From: Winslowiella toletana | GTDB taxonomy: Bacteria > Pseudomonadota > Gammaproteobacteria > Enterobacterales > Enterobacteriaceae | Reading direction: 5' to 3' | Length of the DNA: 64,000 bases | NCBI RefSeq assembly: GCF_032164335.1 | Contig: NZ_CP134152.1 | Location: 682,001 to 746,000 of the forward strand | Shown here: positions 1-8,329 of the stretch, piece by piece | How positions within the stretch are numbered: the stretch's first letter is position 1 | Layout: every line of letters begins with the position of its first letter | Made by a program: the position numbers and the translations under genes | The notes under the pieces: generated by a model | Told to the model about the DNA's origin: nothing | What the model saw: only the letters and a program-made list of their open reading frames with translations | Databases searched by the model: none

Positions 1-250
1 ACGCTCGGATATTTTTGATGTGATCGGCTATGGCGACAATATCAGCACCCTGAGCTGGAAGCAGGTTTCCGACTGTTTTGATCCGCAGCATTACACCAGT
101 TTCTGGTGGAGTAATCAGACCGATGGTTTCCCTCTTTATACCCATGTTCATAGCGGCAATCTGACCGGCCAGCTGTTTTCGCTGCTGTTTGATCCGGCTG
201 GAGGTGCAAGGCCGGGACGCCATGGCCTCTATCCGCCAATGTTCGACTAA
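1..250 (+). CDS. TagF-like type VI secretion accessory protein, C-terminal fragment
   Basis: The open frame enters from the left edge (reading from base 2) and stops at 248-250, so only about 82 C-terminal residues are visible. They include a double-Trp motif (SFWW) followed by HVHSGNLTGQLF and end in PGRHGLYPPMFD. This resembles the C-terminus of TagF/ImpM-type proteins, which act as post-translational repressors of T6SS assembly; the call rests on my recollection of that family's tail. It lies 20 bp upstream of tssA on the same strand, so it probably belongs to the same operon. A different T6SS accessory protein cannot be excluded from this fragment. Confidence 0.5.
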   Translation, partial: RSDIFDVIGYGDNISTLSWKQVSDCFDPQHYTSFWWSNQTDGFPLYTHVHSGNLTGQLFSLLFDPAGGARPGRHGLYPPMFD

Positions 251-270
251 ACCTGAAGAAAGGAATCGAT

Positions 271-1287
271 ATGGATCTCGATGCTTTATTAGCGCCGCTT
301 AGTGCCGAGCGACCTTGTGGAGAAAACCTTGAATATGACGCTGATTTTATCGCGATGGAGCTTGCCTGCGCCGGCAAGGCTGAACAGCAATTTGGCGACA
401 CCCTGATCCCCGCCGAACCGGCCGACTGGAACAAAGTTGAAGCGCTGGCATCCGGGCTGCTGCTTCGTAGTAAAGATCTGCGTGCAATGCTGGCTCTGAC
501 TCGTGCATGGACACAGCTTAAAGGCCTGAGCGGTTATGCCAAAGGTTTGCAGCTGATTACACAGTCACTACAACAATTCTGGCAATCGCTTTATCCGGCG
601 CTGGAAGAGTGGGGCGAAGTGAGTCCTCACTATCGGATTAACGTGCTGGCGGGACTGAGTGATAAATCAGCCTTAACCCTGGCGGTCCGTCAGGCGCCGC
701 TGTTGCGTTCAGTGGCTGATGAAATCAGTTTGCGTGATGCCTTCGCACTACTTGAAGGCAGCAAAACTGACTTTCCTGATTATCCCGGCGGCCGCGTACG
801 ATTGATGGATGAACTGTCACGCAGTGAGCATCCCAATATTGATGCGATCAAAACAATAAGTGAGTGCTTGCAAACTATCAAGCTGATGCTGACAGAACAG
901 CTAGGGGAAGCGGGCGTTCCTGCAATGAATCAGCTGATGAAAACAGTCAGCACGGTCGAGCAGGCCTGCCGTATAACCCCTGTTGCAATGATGATTCCGT
1001 CAGCCAGCAGCGCAGATGAAATAAAGCAGACCACCGCTGCCATAATTCTGCCGCAGTCAAAGGAGCCGATCTGGAGAGCTTCCGGTCCTCAGTCACGTGG
1101 TGACGCTCTACTGATGCTGGAGCAGGTTAAACAGTATTTTACCGAATACGAGCCGGGTCATCCTGCTCCGCTAATGATCGAGCGTGTGCAGCGGGTTATT
1201 GGACTGGATTTTATGGATATGGTGCGCGAGCTGGCACCAGACGGCGTTAATCAGCTGGAAAATATCTTTGGCCGACGTGCTAACTGA
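271..1287 (+). CDS. tssA: TssA, T6SS baseplate/sheath assembly protein
   Basis: 338 residues. TssA primes and coordinates polymerisation of the T6SS tail tube and sheath from the baseplate in the cytoplasm. The first ~110 residues have the ImpA_N pattern: a PCGENLEYD start, then a helical block ending in WQSLYPALEEWG. The C-terminus (LLMLEQVKQYFTEYEPGHPAPLMIERVQRV...) matches short-form TssA proteins, in which a Pro-rich turn precedes a conserved helix. An AAGAAAGGA ribosome-binding site ends 7 bp before the ATG. It lies between the TagF-like fragment and tssB, the usual order. Confidence 0.9.
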   Translation: MDLDALLAPLSAERPCGENLEYDADFIAMELACAGKAEQQFGDTLIPAEPADWNKVEALASGLLLRSKDLRAMLALTRAWTQLKGLSGYAKGLQLITQSLQQFWQSLYPALEEWGEVSPHYRINVLAGLSDKSALTLAVRQAPLLRSVADEISLRDAFALLEGSKTDFPDYPGGRVRLMDELSRSEHPNIDAIKTISECLQTIKLMLTEQLGEAGVPAMNQLMKTVSTVEQACRITPVAMMIPSASSADEIKQTTAAIILPQSKEPIWRASGPQSRGDALLMLEQVKQYFTEYEPGHPAPLMIERVQRVIGLDFMDMVRELAPDGVNQLENIFGRRAN

Positions 1288-1346
1288 ATGCCACCGGCCT
1301 CAGTCGTCCCTTTCTTTCCTGTATCGCCTAACAGATGGAGCGAACT

Positions 1347-1883
1347 ATGCATAACAATAAAGCTGGCGGGCAGAAGTTTATTGCCCAAAATCGTGCGCCA
1401 CGCGTGCAAATTGAATACGACGTGGAAGTTTATGGTGCCGATCGCAAAGTACAACTGCCTTTTGTCATGGGCGTAATGGCGGATTTAGTCGGTAAGTCAG
1501 GTGAAAATCAGCCGGAAATCGGCGATCGCAAATTTATCGATATTGATGTCGATAATTTTGACGATCGTATGAAAGCTCTTGAGCCTCGGGTGACGTTCCG
1601 TACCGAAAACACCCTGACCGGAGAGGAAGGATTGAATATCGACCTGACTTTTCATGGCCTCAATGATTTTTCACCAGACGCCGTGGCCCGTAAAGTCGCG
1701 CCGCTGAGCCAGCTGCTTGATGCCCGGACTCAGCTGTCAAATTTGCTGACTTATATGGATGGCAAAAATGGTGCCGAGCAGCTGATAGCGAATATTCTGC
1801 AGGATCCTGGCTTACTCAAATCGTTGAGCTATGTACCGCAGTCGGCGGATCAAGCGGCCAACAGCCCGGATAAAGAGGGGTAA
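1347..1883 (+). CDS. tssB: TssB (VipA), contractile sheath small subunit
   Basis: 178 residues. TssB pairs with TssC to form the contractile sheath that drives the Hcp tube out of the cell. The conserved N-terminal stretch (GGQKFIAQNRAPRVQIEYDV) and the PFVMGVMADLVGKSG segment are diagnostic. I start at 1347 because a GGAG at 1337-1340 is correctly spaced for it; an in-frame ATG at 1335 would put the ribosome-binding site inside the gene. The stop is followed 3 bp later by the tssC start, fitting stoichiometric co-expression. Confidence 0.95.
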   Translation: MHNNKAGGQKFIAQNRAPRVQIEYDVEVYGADRKVQLPFVMGVMADLVGKSGENQPEIGDRKFIDIDVDNFDDRMKALEPRVTFRTENTLTGEEGLNIDLTFHGLNDFSPDAVARKVAPLSQLLDARTQLSNLLTYMDGKNGAEQLIANILQDPGLLKSLSYVPQSADQAANSPDKEG

Positions 1884-1886
1884 CTG

Positions 1887-3380
1887 ATGAATCAACTACA
1901 GCCCGAGCAATCTGTGCAGCAGTTTAGTGAAGACCAATTTAGCGCCCTGTTAAACAAAGAGTTTCGACCGAAAAGCGATCAGGCACGGGCAGCCGTTGAA
2001 AGCGCGGTAAAGACTCTGGCACAGCAGGCTCTCGAACACAGCCTGACGCTATCCAATGATGCTTACCGAACTATCCAGGCGTTAATAGCCGAAATTGATC
2101 AAAAGCTGTCTCAACAGATCAACCAGATTATTCATCACCCGGATTTTCGCCAGCTGGAAGGTGCATGGCGCGGGCTGAGCTATCTGGTGAATAACACCGA
2201 GAGTGATGAAATGCTCAAAGTGCGCTTTATCAGCATCTCAAAGCGTGAGCTGGGGCGCACGCTGAAGCGTTATAAAGGTGTCAGTTGGGACCAAAGCCCA
2301 ATTTTTAAAAAGATCTATGAAGAGGAGTATGGCCAGTTCGGCGGCGAGCCTTTCGGCTGTCTGGTGGGAGATTACTATTTCGATCACAGCCCGCAGGACG
2401 TGGAGTTACTCGGCGAAATGGCACGTATTGGTGCGGCTTCTCACTGCCCGTTTATCAGCGGAACGGCGGCAGGTATTATGCAGATGGAGTCCTGGCAGGA
2501 GCTGGCTAATCCACGTGATCTGAGCAAAATTTTTCAGAACACCGAGTATGCCGCGTGGCGCAGCCTGCGCGAATCTGAGGATGCGCGTTACCTCGGTCTG
2601 GTGATGCCGCGTTTTCTTTCGCGCCTGCCCTACGGTATTCGCACCAATCCGGTTGATAACTTTAATTTTGAAGAGCAGTGTGACGGCGCTGACCACAGTA
2701 ATTACACCTGGAGCAATGCGGCCTATGCGATGGCGGCAAACATTAATCGATCGTTTAAACAGTATGGCTGGTGCACCTCAATACGCGGAGTGGAATCCGG
2801 TGGTGCAGTCGAGAATCTGCCAGCACATACATTTCCGGGTGATGATGGTGGGGTTGATTTAAAGTGCCCGACGGAAATCGCTATCAGCGATCGCCGCGAA
2901 GCGGAGCTGGCGAAAAACGGATTTATACCGCTGGTACATCGCAAGAACTCTGACTTTGCCGCCTTTATCGGTGCACAGTCACTGCAAAAGCCCGCGGAGT
3001 ATCACGATAGCGATGCCACCGCCAACGCTCGTCTCGCGGTACGTTTACCCTATCTGTTCGCCTGCTGCCGTTTTGCTCATTATCTGAAGTGTATTGTTCG
3101 CGACAAAATCGGCTCTTTTCGCGAGCGTGACGAAATGCAGCACTGGTTGAATAACTGGGTGATGAATTATGTCGATGGCGATCCGAAAAATTCCTCACAG
3201 GAGACTAAAGCGCGTAAACCACTGGCGGCAGCTGAAGTGGTGGTGGAAGAAAGTGAAGAAACGCCTGGGTATTACGCGGCGAAATTCTTTCTGCGTCCGC
3301 ATTATCAGCTGGAAGGCTTAACGGTTTCTTTGCGGCTGGTTTCTAAATTGCCATCGCTAAAATCCGGTGATATGGGTTAA
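1887..3380 (+). CDS. tssC: TssC (VipB), contractile sheath large subunit
   Basis: 497 residues, full length for the family. TssC is the large sheath protomer and carries the C-terminal region recognised by the ClpV unfoldase. Family landmarks include HHPDFRQLEGAWRGL (about residues 91-105), FGCLVGDYYFDHSP, and the RLPYGIRTNPVDNF block. The C-terminal segment ends in HYQLEGLTVSLRLVSKLP. In most clusters hcp follows directly; here an AT-rich immunity-like gene and about 220 bp of leader intervene. Confidence 0.96.
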   Translation: MNQLQPEQSVQQFSEDQFSALLNKEFRPKSDQARAAVESAVKTLAQQALEHSLTLSNDAYRTIQALIAEIDQKLSQQINQIIHHPDFRQLEGAWRGLSYLVNNTESDEMLKVRFISISKRELGRTLKRYKGVSWDQSPIFKKIYEEEYGQFGGEPFGCLVGDYYFDHSPQDVELLGEMARIGAASHCPFISGTAAGIMQMESWQELANPRDLSKIFQNTEYAAWRSLRESEDARYLGLVMPRFLSRLPYGIRTNPVDNFNFEEQCDGADHSNYTWSNAAYAMAANINRSFKQYGWCTSIRGVESGGAVENLPAHTFPGDDGGVDLKCPTEIAISDRREAELAKNGFIPLVHRKNSDFAAFIGAQSLQKPAEYHDSDATANARLAVRLPYLFACCRFAHYLKCIVRDKIGSFRERDEMQHWLNNWVMNYVDGDPKNSSQETKARKPLAAAEVVVEESEETPGYYAAKFFLRPHYQLEGLTVSLRLVSKLPSLKSGDMG

Positions 3381-3432
3381 CCGTTATGCGCCATATTATT
3401 TGAAAATAAGCGGGCTAAGTACGAAGACAGTT

Positions 3433-3900
3433 ATGTCCAGAAGAATTTTTTTTTGCAGTAAGATGTGCAGCAAGAAAAGATTAATTCACTTAAAATGTAT
3501 ACTCGTTTCTTTTCAACCTTGTGCTGAAGGAATCAAGAGTTCTGTTAGCTTTATAAAACGCATGCCTTACTATCAGGTGGTAAAAGATTTAACTCTCACC
3601 CGATGTATTGCTCAGTTATCATCTGAAAATAAAATATTTTCAGATGATGCGGCGAGAACGGCAAACGCTATGCGTGAATGGATGCCATATAACATTGATT
3701 CAGGAGATATAAAGATAAATGCAATTATTAACTCCTTTAAATCGAAAGAGAATTATTTCTATAATGACTCGGGAGTAATATCAAACGGATATATGATCAA
3801 TTGCCTAAGGCTTTATCATAGCGCTGAACTGGATAAGTTATCCAAAGAGGTTATCGATAATGATCCTTTCAGCAATTGGTATCAGGACAACGCTAAGTAA
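3433..3900 (+). CDS. orphan Tai4-like T6SS amidase immunity protein, possibly degenerate
   Basis: The C-terminal ~110 residues match Tai4-type immunity proteins: a TRCIAQ motif, a middle block rich in Ala and acidic residues, and a closing CLRLYHSAELDKL segment close to the CL(D)LYHSKEL signature. Tai4 proteins normally sit in the periplasm and block Tae4 amidases. The start is uncertain. The frame stays open back to a GTG at 3367, inside tssC, with ATGs at 3433, 3463 and 3559, and none gives a convincing signal peptide. A run of nine T (3446-3454) lies just inside the 3433 start, so a frameshift or phase variation is possible. No Tae4 gene is adjacent; the nearest is at 4739, across hcp. Confidence 0.65.
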   Translation: MSRRIFFCSKMCSKKRLIHLKCILVSFQPCAEGIKSSVSFIKRMPYYQVVKDLTLTRCIAQLSSENKIFSDDAARTANAMREWMPYNIDSGDIKINAIINSFKSKENYFYNDSGVISNGYMINCLRLYHSAELDKLSKEVIDNDPFSNWYQDNAK

Positions 3901-4123
3901 CTAATTTGACCCTATCTCTATGGTCATACCCTCTGAATAATCACATGTAGCAGCGATATTCAGGATCGCGGCAAAGGTAAAACATGGAACGTTTTATTTT
4001 ACCCCATGATTTTCTGCATGCCATATCAGTGCTTTATCTCTACCCCATAACTGAAGTAACTGCTGAAGCATCAGCAGTTTCAGGTGCAAGGGTAAAGCAA
4101 AATTAACTTAAGAGTAGATAATT
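3901..4123 (+). promoter_or_regulatory. hcp leader region with two stem-loops
   Basis: This 223-bp stretch has no gene. It holds an inverted repeat GGTAAAA (3976-3982) / TTTTACC (3997-4003) and a perfect 7-bp hairpin CTGCTGA-AGCA-TCAGCAG (4060-4077). Both lie upstream of the hcp start, and the short repeat TACCCCAT occurs twice between them. Structured leaders before hcp would suit separate, high-level expression of Hcp. The regulatory role is inference; only the repeats are seen. Confidence 0.4.
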
Positions 4124-4594
4124 ATGCCTATTGATATGTTTATGAAAGTTGACGGTGTGACCGGTGAATCGAAAGATGCCAATCACGTCGGCTGGACAGA
4201 TATTAGCTCTTTTTCCTGGGGAGCATCACAACAAGGCAGTTCAGGTGATGCAGCGGGAAAAGTCAGTTTCACTAATCTTCATATTACAACATTGATTGAT
4301 AAATCTGTTACGGCACTACTGCAGTTTTGCTCTAACGGAAAAAGGGTGAAGAACATTGAGCTTTCGCTGTGTAAAGCCGGAGGGCAACAGGTTGAATATG
4401 CGAAGATTACGCTGGAGGATGTGCTGGTCACTTCAGTTGATTATAGCGGTGCAACCAAGAACGATACGCTTGGTATCACCTATAGTTTTCAGGGGGCCAG
4501 AGTAAGACAACAGTATTGGGAGCAAACCAGCTCTGGCGGTCGAGGTGCGGAAACCAGTATGGGATGGGATATTAAAGGGAACAGAGAGATGTAA
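4124..4594 (+). CDS. hcp: Hcp (TssD), T6SS tail-tube protein
   Basis: 156 residues, typical of Hcp. Hexameric rings of Hcp stack into the tube propelled out by the sheath, and they can carry small effectors in the lumen. The N-terminus (MPIDMFMKVDGVTGESKD) and the WGASQQGSSGDAAGKVSF block are classic Hcp1-type sequence. There is no C-terminal toxin extension. It is followed by an inverted repeat, then by the Tae4 amidase gene, and Tae-family amidases are commonly Hcp-delivered cargo. Confidence 0.97.
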   Translation: MPIDMFMKVDGVTGESKDANHVGWTDISSFSWGASQQGSSGDAAGKVSFTNLHITTLIDKSVTALLQFCSNGKRVKNIELSLCKAGGQQVEYAKITLEDVLVTSVDYSGATKNDTLGITYSFQGARVRQQYWEQTSSGGRGAETSMGWDIKGNREM

Positions 4595-4601
4595 GTAACT
4601 G

Positions 4602-4626
4602 GCAATCTCTCAAATTGGGAGATTGC
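4602..4626 (+). terminator. stem-loop after hcp
   Basis: An 8-bp perfect stem (GCAATCTC / GAGATTGC) extended by two more pairs closes a 5-nt AT loop just after the hcp stop. It is followed by TACTTTACT rather than a clean T-run, so it may be a weak terminator or an hcp mRNA-stabilising hairpin. Either would let hcp be expressed above the downstream effector gene. Confidence 0.5.
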
Positions 4627-4738
4627 TACTTTACTATGGCTTGAGCAGTATTGATATTATTTGACAATATTAATGACATCTTAGAAATTCATAATCTCTA
4701 TGGTTTGGGTTTTCTAAAGCGTAATAGAGGTATTTGAT

Positions 4739-5215
4739 ATGGAAAGACCTTTATTTTTAAATGTCTGGCAGCGGTTTAGTGAGATCAATGTATCAGTTGA
4801 TAAGGTTGGAGAGATAATTGGTGGAAGTGTTGGGGTAAATATAAGATTGGGTGTTAATGATCCTGTTGCAGGTTTTACAAATGCATGCGCTATTAGAATG
4901 AGTTATGCATTAAATTACTCTAATAATAGAATAAAAAGAGGTGTATGGAAAACTGTTTCTGGTGCTGACAGGAACTGGTATATATATCGTGTAAAAGACC
5001 TTATTGCATATCTCATTGAAGAGTATGGGCCTCCAGAAATTGTAATACAATACCCTACAGGAGCAGACTTTCAGGGGGTAAAAGGAATATTGATTTTCTC
5101 GGTTAATGGTTGGCGGGATGCCAGCGGACACGTGACATTGTGGAATGGATCATTATGTTCTGACAGATGTTACTTTCCGGTATCCAGTGAGGCATCATTA
5201 TGGTTATTAGACTGA
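4739..5215 (+). CDS. tae4: Tae4-family T6SS peptidoglycan amidase effector
   Basis: 158 residues. Tae4 enzymes cleave the gamma-D-Glu-meso-DAP bond of peptidoglycan stem peptides in the periplasm of a struck neighbour. The papain-like (NlpC/P60) catalytic pair is visible: Cys50 in TNACAIRMSYALN and His131 in ASGHVTLWNG. Two cysteines (Cys140, Cys144 in CSDRC) fit the disulfide-bearing loop of Tae4. The N-terminal PLFLNVWQRFSEIN and GADRNWYIYRVKDLI segments are also family-typical. There is no signal peptide, as expected for T6SS cargo. Its last 16 bp overlap the downstream immunity gene, and it is more AT-rich than the structural genes around it. Confidence 0.9.
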   Translation: MERPLFLNVWQRFSEINVSVDKVGEIIGGSVGVNIRLGVNDPVAGFTNACAIRMSYALNYSNNRIKRGVWKTVSGADRNWYIYRVKDLIAYLIEEYGPPEIVIQYPTGADFQGVKGILIFSVNGWRDASGHVTLWNGSLCSDRCYFPVSSEASLWLLD

Positions 5216-5562
5216 TTATTTTGATCTTCATCTCGATGATCTCACTTCAGCTACCCGCAAAAATCAACGACTCGGCACAGCAATATATCAAAAACTATGC
5301 ATTCAGTACCTGCATTGCTCAGGGTTATAAGAGTCGTGAGGTAAAAGATGATGCTGCTGCTGCTGCAAGAGGCTATCTGGAGTTTGGCGATTACTCACTA
5401 TCTGCTTACACTGCTGCCAGAGAGTTGGGAAAAAAATTTTTAGCTAAAAACTATTTAAGTGAATCAGGACAACCGATGACAATGGCGAAATGTTTAGATT
5501 TTTTCCATAGCAGCGAACTGAATGATTTAATTATGGAGTATCGGGATAAACAGGATAATTAG
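5200..5562 (+). CDS. tai4: Tai4-family immunity protein to Tae4
   Basis: 120 residues. It should protect the producer by binding Tae4 in the periplasm. The N-terminus is a clear Sec signal peptide (MVIRLIILIFISMISLQLPA). The mature part has the Tai4 pattern: FSTCIAQGYK, an Ala-rich helix (DDAAAAARGYLEFGDY), then AKCLDFFHSSELNDLI. The two cysteines are placed as in family members. The ATG overlaps the tae4 3' end by 16 bp, so the two are translated together, as expected for a toxin-antidote pair. Confidence 0.88.
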   Translation: MVIRLIILIFISMISLQLPAKINDSAQQYIKNYAFSTCIAQGYKSREVKDDAAAAARGYLEFGDYSLSAYTAARELGKKFLAKNYLSESGQPMTMAKCLDFFHSSELNDLIMEYRDKQDN

Positions 5563-5633
5563 ACAATCAGAAAATATGACGGAAATTTTCTCAACCTCAA
5601 TGCGCAGCATTTTATCAGCGAGATTACTGCGCT

Positions 5634-6008
5634 ATGAAATTTAAAATGAACATATTTATTATCATTTTTTTATGTGCCATCTCGTTACCCGCAATTTCTG
5701 TTACTCCTCCTTCCCCTGAAGGTTTGTCACAGAAAGCTATTTTTAATAACTGGCTGATTGATCGCTGTATTGGTAAGATTGATTCTGAAAGTAAATTAAT
5801 GGATGACGCCTTTAAAAGCGCCGCAGTTTGGTTAGAACTCAGTAAGTTGCCAGTCGAGGCATTTAATGAAGGTGATGTTCTTATTGAGGAGTATCTAAGA
5901 TTAAAATTAGACGGTTCGGTAAAAAGTAATTACAACGTACTCAAGTGTACCCTGCTTTTAAGTAGTGGTGAGGCAATTTCTATTTTCGATAAATATTATA
6001 TGCCCTGA
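5634..6008 (+). CDS. second Tai4-like periplasmic immunity protein
   Basis: 124 residues with a signal peptide (MKFKMNIFIIIFLCAISLPAISV). Although divergent, it keeps the Tai4 layout: an aromatic helix ending in DRCIGKI, DDAFKSAAVWLELS, then NVLKCTLLLSSGE. It follows tai4 after 71 bp on the same strand. This is either a second antidote against a related amidase or a spare immunity gene kept after a toxin was exchanged. No second amidase gene is adjacent. The Tai4 relationship is my motif-level reading. Confidence 0.65.
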   Translation: MKFKMNIFIIIFLCAISLPAISVTPPSPEGLSQKAIFNNWLIDRCIGKIDSESKLMDDAFKSAAVWLELSKLPVEAFNEGDVLIEEYLRLKLDGSVKSNYNVLKCTLLLSSGEAISIFDKYYMP

Positions 6009-6252
6009 TTAAATAAGTGATAATGTATCCGTCAATTAATTATCTGGCAGCTTGCGCTTTTTTCAGGTTAACTAAATTTTTAAATGTTTAGATATTGTTT
6101 TTATATATCCGCGATAACTTCCTGACCGTTACAAGTAAAAATCTATCATTTAGATTGATAATCTATAAAACTATGCTTCGCAATATACAGAGAGTATTAA
6201 TTGCATAGGCCAGCAATGAACTAAGGATAATATTCAAAATTAAGGGATTAAC

Positions 6253-6621
6253 ATGACGTGTTATTCAAAAATATCGATTTTTATTTTTATGATTTTATCG
6301 TCTTTTAACAGTATGGCGGAAATTTCCTCAATCTTTAATGGTCGCCATTTTACTATCGAGATTGAGTCGCAATGTGATATTACCACTGAAAATTGTGAAA
6401 ACGTCAGGTTTCACTCGGTGAGCCTGGCTACCGGTGGTTCGCTTTATTTGCAGGGGCGGGCGGTAAAACTATCAGGTGATAAACCTGTGATTGGTTACCA
6501 TTTTAATCATGGTGAATATAGTTATCTGTTATCTCCTGCTATTACCAATATTAACTATTGGCACCTGATGGTATTAAACCAGAATAAGTTAGTGGCAGAA
6601 GACTCCGGAATAATGAAGTAG
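6253..6621 (+). CDS. orphan periplasmic immunity-like protein, related to the C-terminal domain of the 20376-21098 protein
   Basis: 122 residues with a signal peptide (about MTCYSKISIFIFMILSSFNSMA). The mature domain aligns with residues ~165-240 of the protein encoded directly after the VgrG-muramidase. Both have a Cx6C pair followed by NV (QCDITTENCENV here, NCEVVSKPCNNV there), then a GY.F....(Y/F)SY stretch. The lipocalin-like N-terminal domain of that protein is absent. It most likely is a resident immunity or immunity-derived gene without its own toxin. It sits between the tae4 cassette and tagH, with 244 bp of AT-rich DNA before it. Confidence 0.6.
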   Translation: MTCYSKISIFIFMILSSFNSMAEISSIFNGRHFTIEIESQCDITTENCENVRFHSVSLATGGSLYLQGRAVKLSGDKPVIGYHFNHGEYSYLLSPAITNINYWHLMVLNQNKLVAEDSGIMK

Positions 6622-6700
6622 TTCTTAACAAGACCGCTCTCACCTGAAGGTTGCGGATTTATGGCTGGAAAGGTGAACACCTCAACCGCAGGAAAACGTT

Positions 6701-8329
6701 ATGCGATTTACGATTATAACCATCAAAAATGGTCATCAGCCGCCGCAGAGCCGTTGTGATTTTCTGCCGCCTGGCGGCACGATTGGCCGGGGAATCGATA
6801 ATAATCTGGTACTGCCAGATGATGAGCGCACAATATCCCGTTTGCAGGCCATTGTTCATATCACTGCCGAAGGGGATTGCCGTATTACTAATCGCGGTAA
6901 TGTCACTCGCGTCATACTCAACGATATTCCTCTGGAGCGCGGCCGACAGGTCGATTTGCAGGATGGCGATATTATTGGAATTGATGATTATCGTTTGCAG
7001 GTAAACGATCTCAAAGTGGATGTGCCGGTAACTGTCGCGGACAGGCCAGCAATAGCATCGCCGCCACCCGTGAAAATATGCGCATCCACGTCTGTTCCCG
7101 GTGAGATTTGGGACGATCTGGTGCAGGAGTTTGCAGCCGCTGGCAACATTTCCGGCCCGAAGGTATCGTCAGTGGAGAGAGAGGCGAATCCGTTCACCGA
7201 ACCTGTCTGCATTGATCGTAACCCTCTTGATCCGCTGTCGCTGCTGGCAGATCAGAGCGTGACGCTTATTCCAGAACAGCGGCAGCGCTTGCCAGAAGAG
7301 TTATTCTGTAACGATCCGCTGTTTCAAACTGACAGCCTGTTTGCCGATCCCACGCCCAGCACTTTGCTGCAACCCTCTGATCAAACGAAGGTTGAACGGT
7401 CACTCAATCCCTATCAGGAGCAACAGGATCCTCTGGCGCTATTTGGCTCGACGCAGCTTAGCCTCGATCCGCTTGGATTAATGATGGCGGAGACGGCGCT
7501 GAGCGATGATGCGGTTGGTTTGCCGAATTCATCGCCGCTGGTGCCAACTGCCGTTGTTCCACCTCACAGCGATCCGCACTATGACGGTATTACCTTACCC
7601 ACGCCGCAGGCGGTAGCGCGGACGGTAACGCCGGCGCCAAAAGGGCGTCTGCGCATCGATCCGGTAGCAAATAATGTTGCGCATCAGTCGTCACAGCCGG
7701 ACAGCAGCGAAGCGTTGCAAGGGGAGTTATTGCAGGCATTGATAAATGGCATGGGATTAAACGATATGCAGCCGACGCCGCGTTTTGAACCCCATAATAT
7801 GGAGCAGCTCGGCCAGATGCTCAGTATGTTTTCACAGGGCACGGTGGCGCTACTCTCTTCCCGCTCAATTCTCAAGCGTGGTGTCAAAGCAGAAATGACG
7901 GTGATCCTTGATGAAGCGAATAATCCTTTCAAGCTGTTACCGTCGGGCAAAACGGTGTTGATGCAGATGTTCGGCAGCCGGATGCCAGGTTTTATGCCGC
8001 CTACCCAATCGGTGCGTGATGCGCTGGTTGATCTGCAGGCGCACCAGCTTGGCATGATCGCCGGGATCCGCGCCATCATCGCCTCAATGCTGCAATCTTT
8101 TAATCCTGAACAGCTCGAGCAGGAGGCGCGCAGCGAGGGAATAACGTCGCGCCTGTCATTTCCGCGCAGCCGGAAAGCGACGTTGTGGGAGCAGTACAGC
8201 AGGCGCTACCAGCAAATTGCCGGCGAAATCGAAGATGACTTTCACACGTTGTTTGGTGAGGCCTTCTTACATGCCTACGACATGGAAGTTAACCAGTTTA
8301 AAGACTCTCAGGATCGATTGGATAAATGA
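6701..8329 (+). CDS. tagH: TagH, FHA-domain T6SS regulatory protein
   Basis: 542 residues. An FHA phosphothreonine-binding domain occupies about residues 20-95, with GTIGRGIDNNLVLPDD and ERTISRLQAIV as its core. A long Pro/Ser-rich linker with repeated D-P-L motifs follows. The C-terminal ~180 residues (GTVALLSSRSILKRGVKAEMTVI, LFGEAFLHAYDMEV) form the conserved T6SS-associated domain. In systems studied in Pseudomonas, the kinase PpkA phosphorylates the FHA partner and PppA reverses it, switching on secretion. All three genes are present here. The stop overlaps the pppA start (ATGA). Confidence 0.9.
   Translation: MRFTIITIKNGHQPPQSRCDFLPPGGTIGRGIDNNLVLPDDERTISRLQAIVHITAEGDCRITNRGNVTRVILNDIPLERGRQVDLQDGDIIGIDDYRLQVNDLKVDVPVTVADRPAIASPPPVKICASTSVPGEIWDDLVQEFAAAGNISGPKVSSVEREANPFTEPVCIDRNPLDPLSLLADQSVTLIPEQRQRLPEELFCNDPLFQTDSLFADPTPSTLLQPSDQTKVERSLNPYQEQQDPLALFGSTQLSLDPLGLMMAETALSDDAVGLPNSSPLVPTAVVPPHSDPHYDGITLPTPQAVARTVTPAPKGRLRIDPVANNVAHQSSQPDSSEALQGELLQALINGMGLNDMQPTPRFEPHNMEQLGQMLSMFSQGTVALLSSRSILKRGVKAEMTVILDEANNPFKLLPSGKTVLMQMFGSRMPGFMPPTQSVRDALVDLQAHQLGMIAGIRAIIASMLQSFNPEQLEQEARSEGITSRLSFPRSRKATLWEQYSRRYQQIAGEIEDDFHTLFGEAFLHAYDMEVNQFKDSQDRLDK

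Noticed and set aside
4661-4695. Promoter with TTGACA before tae4
   Set aside because: No -10 element at acceptable spacing; the nearest CATAAT is 23 bp away.
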